A DNA stretch of 64,000 nt from positions 62,001 to 126,000 of the forward strand of contig CAYSOF010000019.1 in the NCBI GenBank assembly GCA_964432595.1, in the 5' to 3' direction. The notes under the pieces were generated by a model. The model was not told where the DNA came from. It saw only the letters and a program-made list of their open reading frames with translations, and made no database searches. Every line of letters begins with the position of its first letter. Positions within the stretch are counted from its first letter, which is position 1. A program made the translations under genes and the position numbers. Source of the DNA: DASYLJ01 sp964432595. Lineage in GTDB: Bacteria > Desulfobacterota > Binatia > DP-6. Of this stretch, positions 15,274 through 23,167 are shown one piece after another.

Positions 15274-15732
15274 ATGCCGGCGACGGTAGAAGCACCGATG
15301 TTCCAGGACCTCGTCATGGAGTTTCCGTACAAGCACTCCACGGGCGAGACGATCGGTCGATTTCTTGCGGGCCTCAAGGAGCAGAAACGCATCTGGGGCC
15401 AGCGCGTGTCCGGGCAGGGCGTCGTGGTACCGCCGCTCGGCTACTCCGAGGTCGACGGCTCCGAGGGCGGCGAGTGGGTGGCCGTCGAGAACACGGGCAC
15501 CGTCACCGCGTGCGCCGTCGTCCACGCACCGATCGAGCAGCTGCATCCCAGCACCACGCCGTTCGCGTTCGTCCTGGTGAAGCTCGACGGCGCGGACACG
15601 TCGCTGGCGCACGTCGTCGTCGACGGCTTCGAGCGCGTGAAGGTCGGGAGCCGGGTGACGGCGGTGTGGCGATCCGACGAGGAGCGCGTCGGGTCGATGC
15701 GCGACATCGAGCGCTTCAGCGTCGCAGACTGA
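15274..15732 (+). CDS. OB-fold DUF35 acyl-CoA-associated protein (no zinc ribbon)
   Basis: The protein has 152 residues, MPATVEAPMFQDLVMEFPYK. The DUF35 layout is an N-terminal helix and linker (TGETIGRFLAGLKEQKRIWG), a rubredoxin-like ribbon, then an OB fold (VENTGTVTACAVVHAP, PFAFVLVKLDGADTSLAHVV, VKVGSRVTAVW). The ribbon Cys residues are absent (GQRVSGQGVVVPP replaces CxxCG...P), so no zinc is expected there. DUF35 proteins pair with thiolase-fold enzymes, as ChsH2 with Ltp2 in steroid side-chain cleavage or UPF0219-type partners. First gene of a five-gene operon. Confidence 0.8.
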   Translation: MPATVEAPMFQDLVMEFPYKHSTGETIGRFLAGLKEQKRIWGQRVSGQGVVVPPLGYSEVDGSEGGEWVAVENTGTVTACAVVHAPIEQLHPSTTPFAFVLVKLDGADTSLAHVVVDGFERVKVGSRVTAVWRSDEERVGSMRDIERFSVAD

Positions 15733-15739
15733 GGAGCAC

Positions 15740-16240
15740 ATGAACGAGCCGCCGAAGGATCCCGTCAAGTACGTCGACTCGAACGTCCACCTGCCCTACC
15801 ACTACGTGGCGGGCGACTACCGCGCGAAGTACCTGCGCGCGCTCAAGGACAAGAAGATCCTCGGGTCGAAGTGCTCGAAGACCGGCAAGGTCTTCGTCAT
15901 GCCGATCGTCAGCTCGCCGGAGAGCTTCGCGTCGTGCGACGAGTTCGTCGAGGTGGCCGACCGCGGCATCCTGACGACCTTCTGCATCGTGAACATCCCC
16001 GTCATCGGCCGCAGCCTCGAGATCCCCTACGTCGCCTCGTCCATCGCGCTCGACGGCGCCGACATCTCGATCTTCGCCCTCATCCAGGAAGTGAAGGCCG
16101 ACGAGGTGCGGATGGGCATGCGCGTCGAGGCGGTGTGGAAGCCCGACGGCGAGCGCCAGGGCGATCACGAAGACATCCTCTACTTCCGGCCGACGGGCGA
16201 GCCCGACGCGCCGCTCGAGTCGTTCATCAATCGCCTATGA
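15740..16240 (+). CDS. OB-fold DUF35 acyl-CoA-associated protein
   Basis: The protein has 166 residues with GAGGAG just upstream of the ATG and a 7-base gap to the previous gene. YHYVAGDYRAKYLRALKDKK is the N-terminal helix. SKCSKTGKVFVMP keeps only the first Cys of the ribbon pair. The OB strands follow (ILTTFCIVNIP, YVASSIALDGADISIFALIQ, VRMGMRVEAVW). It is a second, longer DUF35 subunit, so the operon offers one OB protein per thiolase-fold subunit. Its stop overlaps the next ATG (ATGA). Confidence 0.8.
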   Translation: MNEPPKDPVKYVDSNVHLPYHYVAGDYRAKYLRALKDKKILGSKCSKTGKVFVMPIVSSPESFASCDEFVEVADRGILTTFCIVNIPVIGRSLEIPYVASSIALDGADISIFALIQEVKADEVRMGMRVEAVWKPDGERQGDHEDILYFRPTGEPDAPLESFINRL

Positions 16241-17358
16241 GCACGCTGCGTAACGTCGCCGTCGTCGGCTTCGCGCAGATGCCCGTCGTCGCACGCGACG
16301 AGCATCGCATGGCCACCGAGATGCTCTACCCCGTCATCGTCGAGGCGCTGAAGCAGGTCGGCGCGTCGCGCGACGACATCGACTACCAGGTGTCGGCGTC
16401 GACGGACTACATGGACGGCCGGCCGTTCGGCTTCGTCGCCGCGCTCGACGTGATGGGGTCGTGGCCCGCGCGCCAGGACCTGCACCTCGAGATGGATGGC
16501 TCGTTCGCCGCCTGGTACGCGTGGGTGAAGATCCAGACCGGCGAGGTCGATACCGCGATCGTCTGCACGCACGGCAAGACGTCGGAGGGCGAGCCCGAGC
16601 GCGTCTTCAACCTGCAGTTCGAGCCGTACTACCATGCGGCGATGGGCATGGGGCCGACGGCGTCGGCCGCGCTGCAGGCCAGCGCCTACATGGCGCGCAC
16701 CGGCGTCACCGACGGCGACCTCGCGCAACGCGCGGCGCGCAGTCGCGTGGCCGGGGCGCGCAACCCCGACAACCAGCTCCGCGACGGCGTGCCGGCCGCG
16801 GCGCTGCAGGGCTCGACGTGGGCCATCCAGCCGCTCCGCAAGGGCTACGTCCCGCCGGTCGGCGAGAGCGCGACGTGCCTGGTGCTCGCCGCCGAGGGCA
16901 AGGCCGAGACGCTCTGCAAGAAGCCGGTCTGGATCCAGGGCGTCGATCATCGCGCCGAGATGCAGACGATCGGCGCCCGCGACCTGACGCGCAGCGCGGG
17001 CACAAAGCTCGCGGCCGAGAAGGCCTTCGCGATGGCCGGCATCGGCGGCGCGCGCGACGTCGACCTGGTCGAGCTCACGTCGGTGACCCCGGTCGAAGAG
17101 CTGATCCTGCTCGACGCCCTCGGCCTCGATGCGAAGGCGTCGGCGCCGGTCGTCAATCCGTCGGGCGGTCCGCTCTGCGCCCACCCGATCATGAGCACCG
17201 GCTCGATCCGACTCGGCGAGGCGTTCCGCCAGCTGTCCGGACAAGCGGGCGACCGCACGGTCGCCGGCGCGAAGCGCGCCATCGCGCACGGCGCGCAGGG
17301 ACATTGCCTGCAGCAGAACATCGTCTGGGTGCTCGGCACCGAAAAGAGGTGGGCATGA
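16237..17358 (+). CDS. Thiolase-fold protein lacking the nucleophilic Cys (Ltp2/SCP-x-like)
   Basis: The protein has 373 residues with an ATGA overlap at both ends. N-terminal VAVVGFAQMPVVARDEHRM is the SCP2-thiolase start. The nucleophile-elbow region reads LEMDGSFAAWYAWVKIQTG, with Phe where thiolases have Cys. The C-terminal VVNPSGGPLCAHPIMSTGSIR keeps the NPSGG-HP motif, and HGAQGHCLQQN replaces the usual C-x-G-G-G. Without the nucleophile, thiolysis is unlikely. Ltp1/Ltp2-type retro-aldolases have this fold, lack thiolase chemistry and need a DUF35 partner. By analogy it may cleave a beta-hydroxyacyl-CoA side chain; the substrate is unknown. Confidence 0.75.
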   Translation: MSTLRNVAVVGFAQMPVVARDEHRMATEMLYPVIVEALKQVGASRDDIDYQVSASTDYMDGRPFGFVAALDVMGSWPARQDLHLEMDGSFAAWYAWVKIQTGEVDTAIVCTHGKTSEGEPERVFNLQFEPYYHAAMGMGPTASAALQASAYMARTGVTDGDLAQRAARSRVAGARNPDNQLRDGVPAAALQGSTWAIQPLRKGYVPPVGESATCLVLAAEGKAETLCKKPVWIQGVDHRAEMQTIGARDLTRSAGTKLAAEKAFAMAGIGGARDVDLVELTSVTPVEELILLDALGLDAKASAPVVNPSGGPLCAHPIMSTGSIRLGEAFRQLSGQAGDRTVAGAKRAIAHGAQGHCLQQNIVWVLGTEKRWA

Positions 17359-18506
17359 AGCGCCCGACCGCCGTCGTCGGCGTGGGACAGACGCAGCACG
17401 CCGCGCGCCGATCCGACGTGAGCATCCCGGGTCTCGTCCGCGAGGCCGTCGATCGCGCGCTCCAGGACGCGGGGCTGCAGCACGACGACATCGACGCCAT
17501 CGTCATCGGCAAGGCCCCCGACATGCTCGAGGGCATCGCACAGCCCGAGCAGTTCCTCGTCGGCGCGCTCGGCGGATACCTGAAGCCGGTCATCCGCGTA
17601 CACACGGCCGGCTCGGTCGGCGCGTCGACGGCCATCACCGCGATGACGCACGTCGCGTCGGGGCTCTTCGACCGCGTCCTCACCGTCGCGTTCGAGAAGC
17701 AGTCGGAAGGCAACGCCATGTGGGCGCTGTCGCCGAACATGCCGTTCACGCCGCCGCTGGTCGCCGGCGCGGGCGGCTTCTTCGCGCCCTACTGCCGGGC
17801 ATACATCCAGAAGACCGGGTGCCCGCCGCACATCGGTCCCGTCACCGCGGCCAACGCGCGCGACAACGCCACGCGCAATCCCTACGCCCACCTGCGCGAG
17901 CCGATGACGGTCGAAGACGTGATGAACTCGCCGGTCCTGTGGGACCCGATCCGGTACGGTGAGACCTGTCCGTCGTCCGACGGCGCCATCGCGCTCGTCA
18001 TCGCGAGCGAGGAGCAGGCGAAGAAGGGGCCGCGGAAGCCCGCGTGGATCAAGGGCGCGGCGTCCTATGCCGAGGCGATGTGGGTGCCCGGCCGCGATCA
18101 GGTGAGCCCGAAGGCCGGCAAGATCTGCGCGAAGCACGTCTATGACCAGGCGGGCATCCGCGACCCGTGGAACGACATCCAGACGGCCGAGATCTACGTG
18201 CCGTTCGCGTGGTTCGAGGCGATGTGGCTCGAGAACCTGGGCTTCTGCGACGAGGGCGAGGGCTGGAAGATCATCGACCGCGGCGAGCAGAAGTTCGGCG
18301 CGCACCTGCCGATCAACCCGTCGGGCGGCGTGCTCTGCACGAACCCGATCGGCGCCTCCGGCATGCTGCGGCTCGGCGAGGCCGCCCTGCAGGTCATGGG
18401 ACGCGCCGGCGAGCACCAGGTGCCGAACGTGCGGAACGCGATGGGTCACGCATACGGCGGCGGCGCGCAGTACTTCGCGATGTGGGTCGTCGGGACGGAC
18501 CTATGA
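17355..18506 (+). CDS. Thiolase-fold protein lacking the nucleophilic Cys (second subunit)
   Basis: The protein has 383 residues with an ATGA overlap. VVGVGQTQHAARRSDVSIPG is the SCP2-thiolase N-terminus. The elbow reads VHTAGSVGASTAITAMTHVA, with Ser-Val where Cys-Ala is expected. INPSGGVLCTNPIGASGMLR has Asn in place of the catalytic His, and MGHAYGGGAQYF has no terminal Cys. All three thiolase catalytic positions are therefore changed. It may be the structural half of a heterodimer with the preceding protein. GNAMWALSPNMPFTPP is a hallmark of this subgroup. Confidence 0.75.
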   Translation: MKRPTAVVGVGQTQHAARRSDVSIPGLVREAVDRALQDAGLQHDDIDAIVIGKAPDMLEGIAQPEQFLVGALGGYLKPVIRVHTAGSVGASTAITAMTHVASGLFDRVLTVAFEKQSEGNAMWALSPNMPFTPPLVAGAGGFFAPYCRAYIQKTGCPPHIGPVTAANARDNATRNPYAHLREPMTVEDVMNSPVLWDPIRYGETCPSSDGAIALVIASEEQAKKGPRKPAWIKGAASYAEAMWVPGRDQVSPKAGKICAKHVYDQAGIRDPWNDIQTAEIYVPFAWFEAMWLENLGFCDEGEGWKIIDRGEQKFGAHLPINPSGGVLCTNPIGASGMLRLGEAALQVMGRAGEHQVPNVRNAMGHAYGGGAQYFAMWVVGTDL

Positions 18507-19315
18507 GCGAGCCGGCAGTCATCTACGAGAAGCGCGACGGCATCGCCGTCGTCACGATGAACCGTCCCGAGGTCCGCAACGCGATCAACACCGAGATGCT
18601 CTGCCGTCTCGCCGACGCGTGGCAGGACGTCAACGACGATCCCGCCGTCCGCGTCGCGGTGCTCACGGGTGCCGGCGACAAGGCGTTCTGCGCTGGCGCC
18701 GACCTCGACCGGCTCGTGCGCATGATGCAGGGCCTGCGGCGGCCGGAGACCGACTGGGACAAGCGGGTCCTCGACGACTACAACATCATCTACAAGGGCC
18801 TCCTGCGAAACTACACGGTGTGGAAGCCGATCATCGCCGCCGTGCGCGGATTCTGCGTCGCGGGTGGCACCGAGATCCTCACCTGCACCGACATCCGCAT
18901 CGCGGGCGACGATGCCCGCTTCGGACTCGCCGAGGTGAAGTGGAGCCTCTTTCCGATGGGCGGCTCGACGGTCCGGCTCCCGCGCCAGATCTCGTACTGC
19001 AACGCGATGGAGATCCTGCTGACGGGCGAGCAGCTCTCGGCGGAGCGCGCGCTCCAGATGGGGCTCATCAACAAGGTCGTCACGCCGGCCCAGGTGATGC
19101 CCGAGGCCATGCGCTACGCGCAGGTGCTGAACGAAGCCGGTCCGCTCGCCGTGCAGGCGGTGAAGCGGTCGGTGCTCGAAGGGCGTAACCTCACGCACGA
19201 ACAAGCCCTCGAGAAGGAAATGGAGATCGGGATACCGGTCTCGATGTCGGAGGACTGCCGGGAGGGCACCAAAGCTTTCAAGGAGAAGCGGAAGCCCGTA
19301 TTCAAGGGGAGGTGA
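18503..19315 (+). CDS. Enoyl-CoA hydratase/isomerase family protein
   Basis: The protein has 270 residues with an ATGA overlap. Crotonase landmarks: VTMNRPEVRNAINTEM, GDKAFCAGADLDRL (oxyanion hole), VRGFCVAGGTEILTCTDIRI (first catalytic Glu) and FGLAEVKWSLFPMGGSTVRL (second Glu position). Both acids are present, so hydration of an enoyl-CoA is credible. It ends AFKEKRKPVFKGR, the usual ECH tail. It would supply the 3-hydroxyacyl-CoA for the retro-aldol step suggested for the two thiolase-fold partners. Last gene of the operon, followed by a giant inverted repeat. Confidence 0.88.
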   Translation: MSEPAVIYEKRDGIAVVTMNRPEVRNAINTEMLCRLADAWQDVNDDPAVRVAVLTGAGDKAFCAGADLDRLVRMMQGLRRPETDWDKRVLDDYNIIYKGLLRNYTVWKPIIAAVRGFCVAGGTEILTCTDIRIAGDDARFGLAEVKWSLFPMGGSTVRLPRQISYCNAMEILLTGEQLSAERALQMGLINKVVTPAQVMPEAMRYAQVLNEAGPLAVQAVKRSVLEGRNLTHEQALEKEMEIGIPVSMSEDCREGTKAFKEKRKPVFKGR

Positions 19316-19322
19316 GGTGGTT

Positions 19323-19470
19323 GCGGTGGTGGTGGCGGTCGCGAGCGCTGGGGGTGTCCCGGCTGCGCGCGGCACTCGCTCGGCACCGCCCCGCCCCTTT
19401 TCCCCACCCGCTCACTCCTGACGCGCTCGCTCGGGACACCCCCAGCGCTCGCGACCGCCACCACCACCGC
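19323..19470. repeat. 39-bp perfect inverted repeat with 70-bp spacer
   Basis: Left arm 19323-19361 begins GCGGTGGTGGTGGCGGTCGC and its exact reverse complement occupies 19432-19470. The 70-base interior is C-rich (CCCCGCCCCTTTTCCCC). The element fills the intergenic gap between the enoyl-CoA hydratase stop (19315) and the LemA start (19485). It could be a very long terminator stem, a MITE-like element or a recombination scar. No flanking target duplication is obvious. Confidence 0.85.
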
Positions 19471-19484
19471 GCCGTCTCACTTAG

Positions 19485-20024
19485 ATGACGGCCTACGCGC
19501 TCCTCGGTGTCCTCCTCATCGCGCTCGTCTGGGGGGTGTGGACGTACAACCGGCTCGTGCGGCATGCGGCGCTCGTGCGGGAGGGGTGGAGTGGGATCGA
19601 CGTGCAGCTCGTGCGGCGGCATGAGCTCGTGCCGAATCTGGTGGCGGTCGTGCAGGCGTACGCGACGCACGAGCGGCAGGTGCTCGCTGAGGTGACGCAC
19701 CAGCGCACCGCCGCGCCGACCGCGGAGCTGCAGGCACAGGAGAATCAGCTGACGTCGCAGCTGCGCAGCGTGCTGGCGCTCGTCGAGTCGTATCCGGCGC
19801 TTCGCGCCGACGAGAACTTCCGCACACTCCAGCAACAGCTCGTCGACGTCGAGGAGCATCTGCAGATGGCACGCCGCTACTACAACGGCACCGTGCGCGA
19901 CAACAACGTCGCCGTCGAGTCATTTCCGTCGAATCTCGTGGCCGGGGCCTTCGGGTTCGGGACGAAGCCGTTCTTCGAGGTCGAGAGCGCGACCGTGCGC
20001 AGCGCGCCGGCGGTGAGCCTGTGA
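19485..20024 (+). CDS. lemA: LemA family protein
   Basis: The protein has 179 residues. One N-terminal membrane helix (ALLGVLLIALVWGVWTYNRL) is followed by the LemA coiled-coil domain: REGWSGIDVQLVRRHELVPN, QLTSQLRSVLALVESYPALR, ADENFRTLQQQLVDVEEHLQ, MARRYYNGTVRDNNVAVESF. The C-terminal FPSNLVAGAFGFGTKPFFEV is diagnostic. LemA proteins are membrane-anchored with unknown biochemical role and are typically encoded with a DUF2207 or TPM partner, as here. Its TGA overlaps the GTG of the next gene. Confidence 0.92.
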   Translation: MTAYALLGVLLIALVWGVWTYNRLVRHAALVREGWSGIDVQLVRRHELVPNLVAVVQAYATHERQVLAEVTHQRTAAPTAELQAQENQLTSQLRSVLALVESYPALRADENFRTLQQQLVDVEEHLQMARRYYNGTVRDNNVAVESFPSNLVAGAFGFGTKPFFEVESATVRSAPAVSL

Positions 20025-21928
20025 TCCGCGCCGCACTGCTGCTGCTCCTCCTCGTCACCCCCGCCGCGGCGCAGGAGCGCATCGTCGACTATCGGTCGCG
20101 CATCACCGTCGGGGCCGACGGCTCGCTCGACGTCGAGGAGACCATCGCCGTCGTCGCGCTCGGGCAGGAGATCAAGCGCGGCATCTTTCGCGACTTCCCG
20201 ACGACCTACGACGGGCCGTGGTTCACCAGGCGCATCGTGCCGTTCGACCACGTGCGCGTGCAACGCGACGGCAAGGACGAGGAGTTCCGGCTCGAGGAGC
20301 AGGAGAACGGCATGCGCGTCTACGCGGGCAACGCGGACGTCATGCTCGAGCCCGGCCCGCATACGTACGTCATCGACTACCGCACCGACGACCAGCTCGG
20401 CTTCTTCGACGATCACGACGAGCTCTACTGGAACGTCACCGGCAACGGCTGGAGCTTCCCGATCGACCGCGTGACGGCGACCGTCGTGCTGCCGAAGGAC
20501 GTGCCGCGTCGCGACGTCCGCGTCGAAGCCTACACCGGCTACGCCGGCGCCCAGGGCCGCGACTACGAGAGCGTCGTCGAGACGAGCACCGGCGAGGTGC
20601 GCTTCACGACGACGCGTCCGCTCGACGCGAGCGAGGGGCTCACGATCGTCGTCTCGTTCCCGAAGGGCTACGTGCAGCCGCCGACGGCCGAGGAACGCCG
20701 CGACGCCTTCGTGCGCGCGAACATGCCGCTGATCGTCGCCGTGGCCGGCGCGGGCGTCGTCATCCTCTACTTCCTGGGAGCATGGGTCCTGATCGGACGC
20801 GACCCCGGCCGGGGCACGATCATCCCGCGCTTCGCGCCGCCACGTGACCTGTCGCCCGCGTGCCTGCGCTACCTGACGCGCATGGGCTTCGATCAGGGCT
20901 GCTTCAGCGCCGGCCTCCTCGGGCTCGCGGTGAAGGGCGCCGTCCGCATCGACGACGAGAACGGCACGTACACCGTCGTTCGCCAGAAGGCCGAGGGTGC
21001 GAAGCTGACGCTCGACGAGCGCCGCATCCTGGCCACGCTGCTCTCGTCGAGCCAGATCAAGCTCGAGCAGAAGAACCACACGACGATCCGCGGGGCGATC
21101 CGCGCCCTGCACGAAGCGCTCAAGCTCGAGTACGAAGGCACGATGTTCCAGGCGAACCGTCGCTGGTTCGTTCCCGGCGTCGTACTGGCCGCGCTCACCG
21201 TCGTCGCCGCTGCCATGAGCGGCACGCTGAGCCAACGGTTCGCAGCCGGATTCATGGCGGTGTGGCTCAGCGGCTGGACGATGGGCGTGCTGGCGCTCGG
21301 CAAGGGGGTCGTCCAGGCGTGGTCGGCGCTCTTCCTGCCGCAGGGCGTGTTCGCGCGCATCGGCGCGCTGATCATCGCGCTCATCACCACGGCGTTCGCC
21401 CTGCCCTTCATGGCCGGCGAGGTGCTGGGCCTGTACATGCTCGGCGAGGCCACGACGAAATGGATGGGTCCCATCGTGATCGCGCTGATGGGCCTCGCGT
21501 TCCTCTTCTACGACCTGCTGAAGCGTCCGACGCTCGCCGGACGCGCCCTCATGGACGAGATCGAGGGCTTCAAGATGTACCTCGTCACCGCCGAGGGCGA
21601 GGTGCTGCGCCGCATGGACGGTCCGCCGCGGACGCTCGCGCTGTACGAGCGGTTGCTCCCCTACGCCGTCGCGCTCGACGTCGAGAACGAATGGACCGAG
21701 CAGTTCGCGGAGCAGATCGCCGCCGCCGCGGCGAAGGGCGAGGACCGCGGGTACTCGCCGACGTGGTATCGCGGCAGCACGTTCGGCGGCGGCGCGCTCG
21801 CCGGCCTGGGCGCGTCGATGTCGCACGCGATCTCGTCGTCGTCGACCGCGCCGGGCTCGCGCAGCGGGAGCAGCGGCGGCGGCTCGTCCGGCGGCGGTGG
21901 TGGCGGCGGCGGTGGCGGCGGATGGTGA
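20021..21928 (+). CDS. DUF2207 membrane protein (LemA partner)
   Basis: The protein has 635 residues from a GTG overlapping the lemA stop. Signal peptide MIRAALLLLLLVTPAAAQE. An extracytoplasmic DUF2207 beta domain follows (YRSRITVGADGSLDVEETIA, KRGIFRDFPTTYDG, NVTGNGWSFPIDRVTATVVL). Then a membrane helix near 240-260 and a cytoplasmic winged region, then more helices around 385-505 (VVLAALTVVAAAMSG, ALIIALITTAFALPFM, PIVIALMGLAFLFYDLL). The C-terminus is a low-complexity Ser/Gly tail ending in a glycine run and Trp, characteristic of this family. It probably forms a membrane complex with LemA. Confidence 0.88.
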   Translation: MIRAALLLLLLVTPAAAQERIVDYRSRITVGADGSLDVEETIAVVALGQEIKRGIFRDFPTTYDGPWFTRRIVPFDHVRVQRDGKDEEFRLEEQENGMRVYAGNADVMLEPGPHTYVIDYRTDDQLGFFDDHDELYWNVTGNGWSFPIDRVTATVVLPKDVPRRDVRVEAYTGYAGAQGRDYESVVETSTGEVRFTTTRPLDASEGLTIVVSFPKGYVQPPTAEERRDAFVRANMPLIVAVAGAGVVILYFLGAWVLIGRDPGRGTIIPRFAPPRDLSPACLRYLTRMGFDQGCFSAGLLGLAVKGAVRIDDENGTYTVVRQKAEGAKLTLDERRILATLLSSSQIKLEQKNHTTIRGAIRALHEALKLEYEGTMFQANRRWFVPGVVLAALTVVAAAMSGTLSQRFAAGFMAVWLSGWTMGVLALGKGVVQAWSALFLPQGVFARIGALIIALITTAFALPFMAGEVLGLYMLGEATTKWMGPIVIALMGLAFLFYDLLKRPTLAGRALMDEIEGFKMYLVTAEGEVLRRMDGPPRTLALYERLLPYAVALDVENEWTEQFAEQIAAAAAKGEDRGYSPTWYRGSTFGGGALAGLGASMSHAISSSSTAPGSRSGSSGGGSSGGGGGGGGGGGW

Positions 21929-21934
21929 CGGCGG

Positions 21935-23152
21935 GTGGACCTGGCCGTCGTCGTCTTCGTGCTGGTGTACGCGGCGATGCTGCTCGGCGGCATCCCGGGC
22001 CTGGCGCTCGACCGCACGGGGGCGGCGCTCCTCGGCGCGATCATCCTGATCGCGTCGGATGCGGTGCCGGCCGACGGGGCATGGAGCGCCGTGGACCTGC
22101 CGACGCTGTGCCTGCTGTTCGGGCTGATGGTCGTGTCGGCGCAGTTCCGGCTGGCCGGCTTCTACTCGCACGTCACGAGACGGCTCGCCGCGGCCGACGT
22201 ATCGCCGCCGGCGATGCTCGGTCTGCTGGTCGTCGCCGCCGGCGTGCTCTCGGCGCTCTTGGCGAACGACATCGTCTGCCTGGCCATGACGCCGATCGTC
22301 GTCGAGGGGTGCGTGCGACGGCGGCTGCGGCCGCTGCCGTTCCTGCTGGCGCTGGCCTGCGCCTCGAACGTCGGTTCGGCCGCAACGCTGATCGGCAACC
22401 CGCAGAACATGCTCATCGGCGAGGCGCTCGACGTGTCGTTCGCCGGCTACCTCGCGGACGCGCTCGTTCCCACCGTCGTGGGCCTCGGCATCGTATGGAT
22501 GGTGGTCGCGTGGACGTTTCGTGAACGGTGGACGGCGCCCGCCGACGACGTGCCGGCGGTGACGGCGCCGCCGTTCGACCGCGCGCAGGCGTGCAAGGGC
22601 GGCGTCGTGCTCGCGGCGCTGGTCGCGCTCTTCCTGACGACGTCGTGGCCGCGCGACCACCTCGCGCTCGCCGCGGCCGGCATCGTCCTCACCAGCCGGC
22701 GCATGGCGTCGCGCCCGATGCTGGCGCTCGTCGACTGGCACCTCCTCGTGCTCTTCGTCGGCCTGTTCGTCGTGAACGGCGCCGTCGCCGCCACGGGCAT
22801 CCCGGCGCGCGCGCTCGCCGCGCTGGCGGACGCCGGCGTCGATCTGACGCAGCCCGTGTGGCTCTTCGGGACGACCGTCGTCCTCTCGAACCTGGTGTCG
22901 AACGTTCCCGCCGTCATGCTGCTGCTGCCCGCGGCGACGCACGCGCTCGCCGGCCCCATCCTGGCGCTCGCCAGCACACTCGCCGGCAACCTCTTCCTCG
23001 TCGGCAGCATCGCGAACCTGATCGTCGCCGAGCAGGCGGCGCCGCTCGGCGTCCGCATCGGCTGGGCCGACCACGCGCGCGTCGGCGTGCCGGTCACGCT
23101 GTTGACGCTCCTCGTCGCGGCGGTCTGGCTCGCGCTGCGGACGTTCTGGTAA
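21935..23152 (+). CDS. ArsB/NhaD/SLC13-type anion permease
   Basis: The protein has 405 residues from a GTG at 21935, six bases after the DUF2207 gene. About eleven hydrophobic segments. The two-fold family signature appears as LSALLANDIVCLAMTPIVVE and SNVGSAATLIGNPQNMLIGE in the first half, and LSNLVSNVPAVMLLLP with TLAGNLFLVGSIANLIVAEQ in the second half. This is the ion transporter superfamily that includes ArsB, CitM and YbiR. The substrate (arsenite, sodium/proton, dicarboxylate) cannot be told; no ars genes are adjacent. Confidence 0.85.
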   Translation: MDLAVVVFVLVYAAMLLGGIPGLALDRTGAALLGAIILIASDAVPADGAWSAVDLPTLCLLFGLMVVSAQFRLAGFYSHVTRRLAAADVSPPAMLGLLVVAAGVLSALLANDIVCLAMTPIVVEGCVRRRLRPLPFLLALACASNVGSAATLIGNPQNMLIGEALDVSFAGYLADALVPTVVGLGIVWMVVAWTFRERWTAPADDVPAVTAPPFDRAQACKGGVVLAALVALFLTTSWPRDHLALAAAGIVLTSRRMASRPMLALVDWHLLVLFVGLFVVNGAVAATGIPARALAALADAGVDLTQPVWLFGTTVVLSNLVSNVPAVMLLLPAATHALAGPILALASTLAGNLFLVGSIANLIVAEQAAPLGVRIGWADHARVGVPVTLLTLLVAAVWLALRTFW

Positions 23153-23167
23153 GAGCCGAAATCGAAC

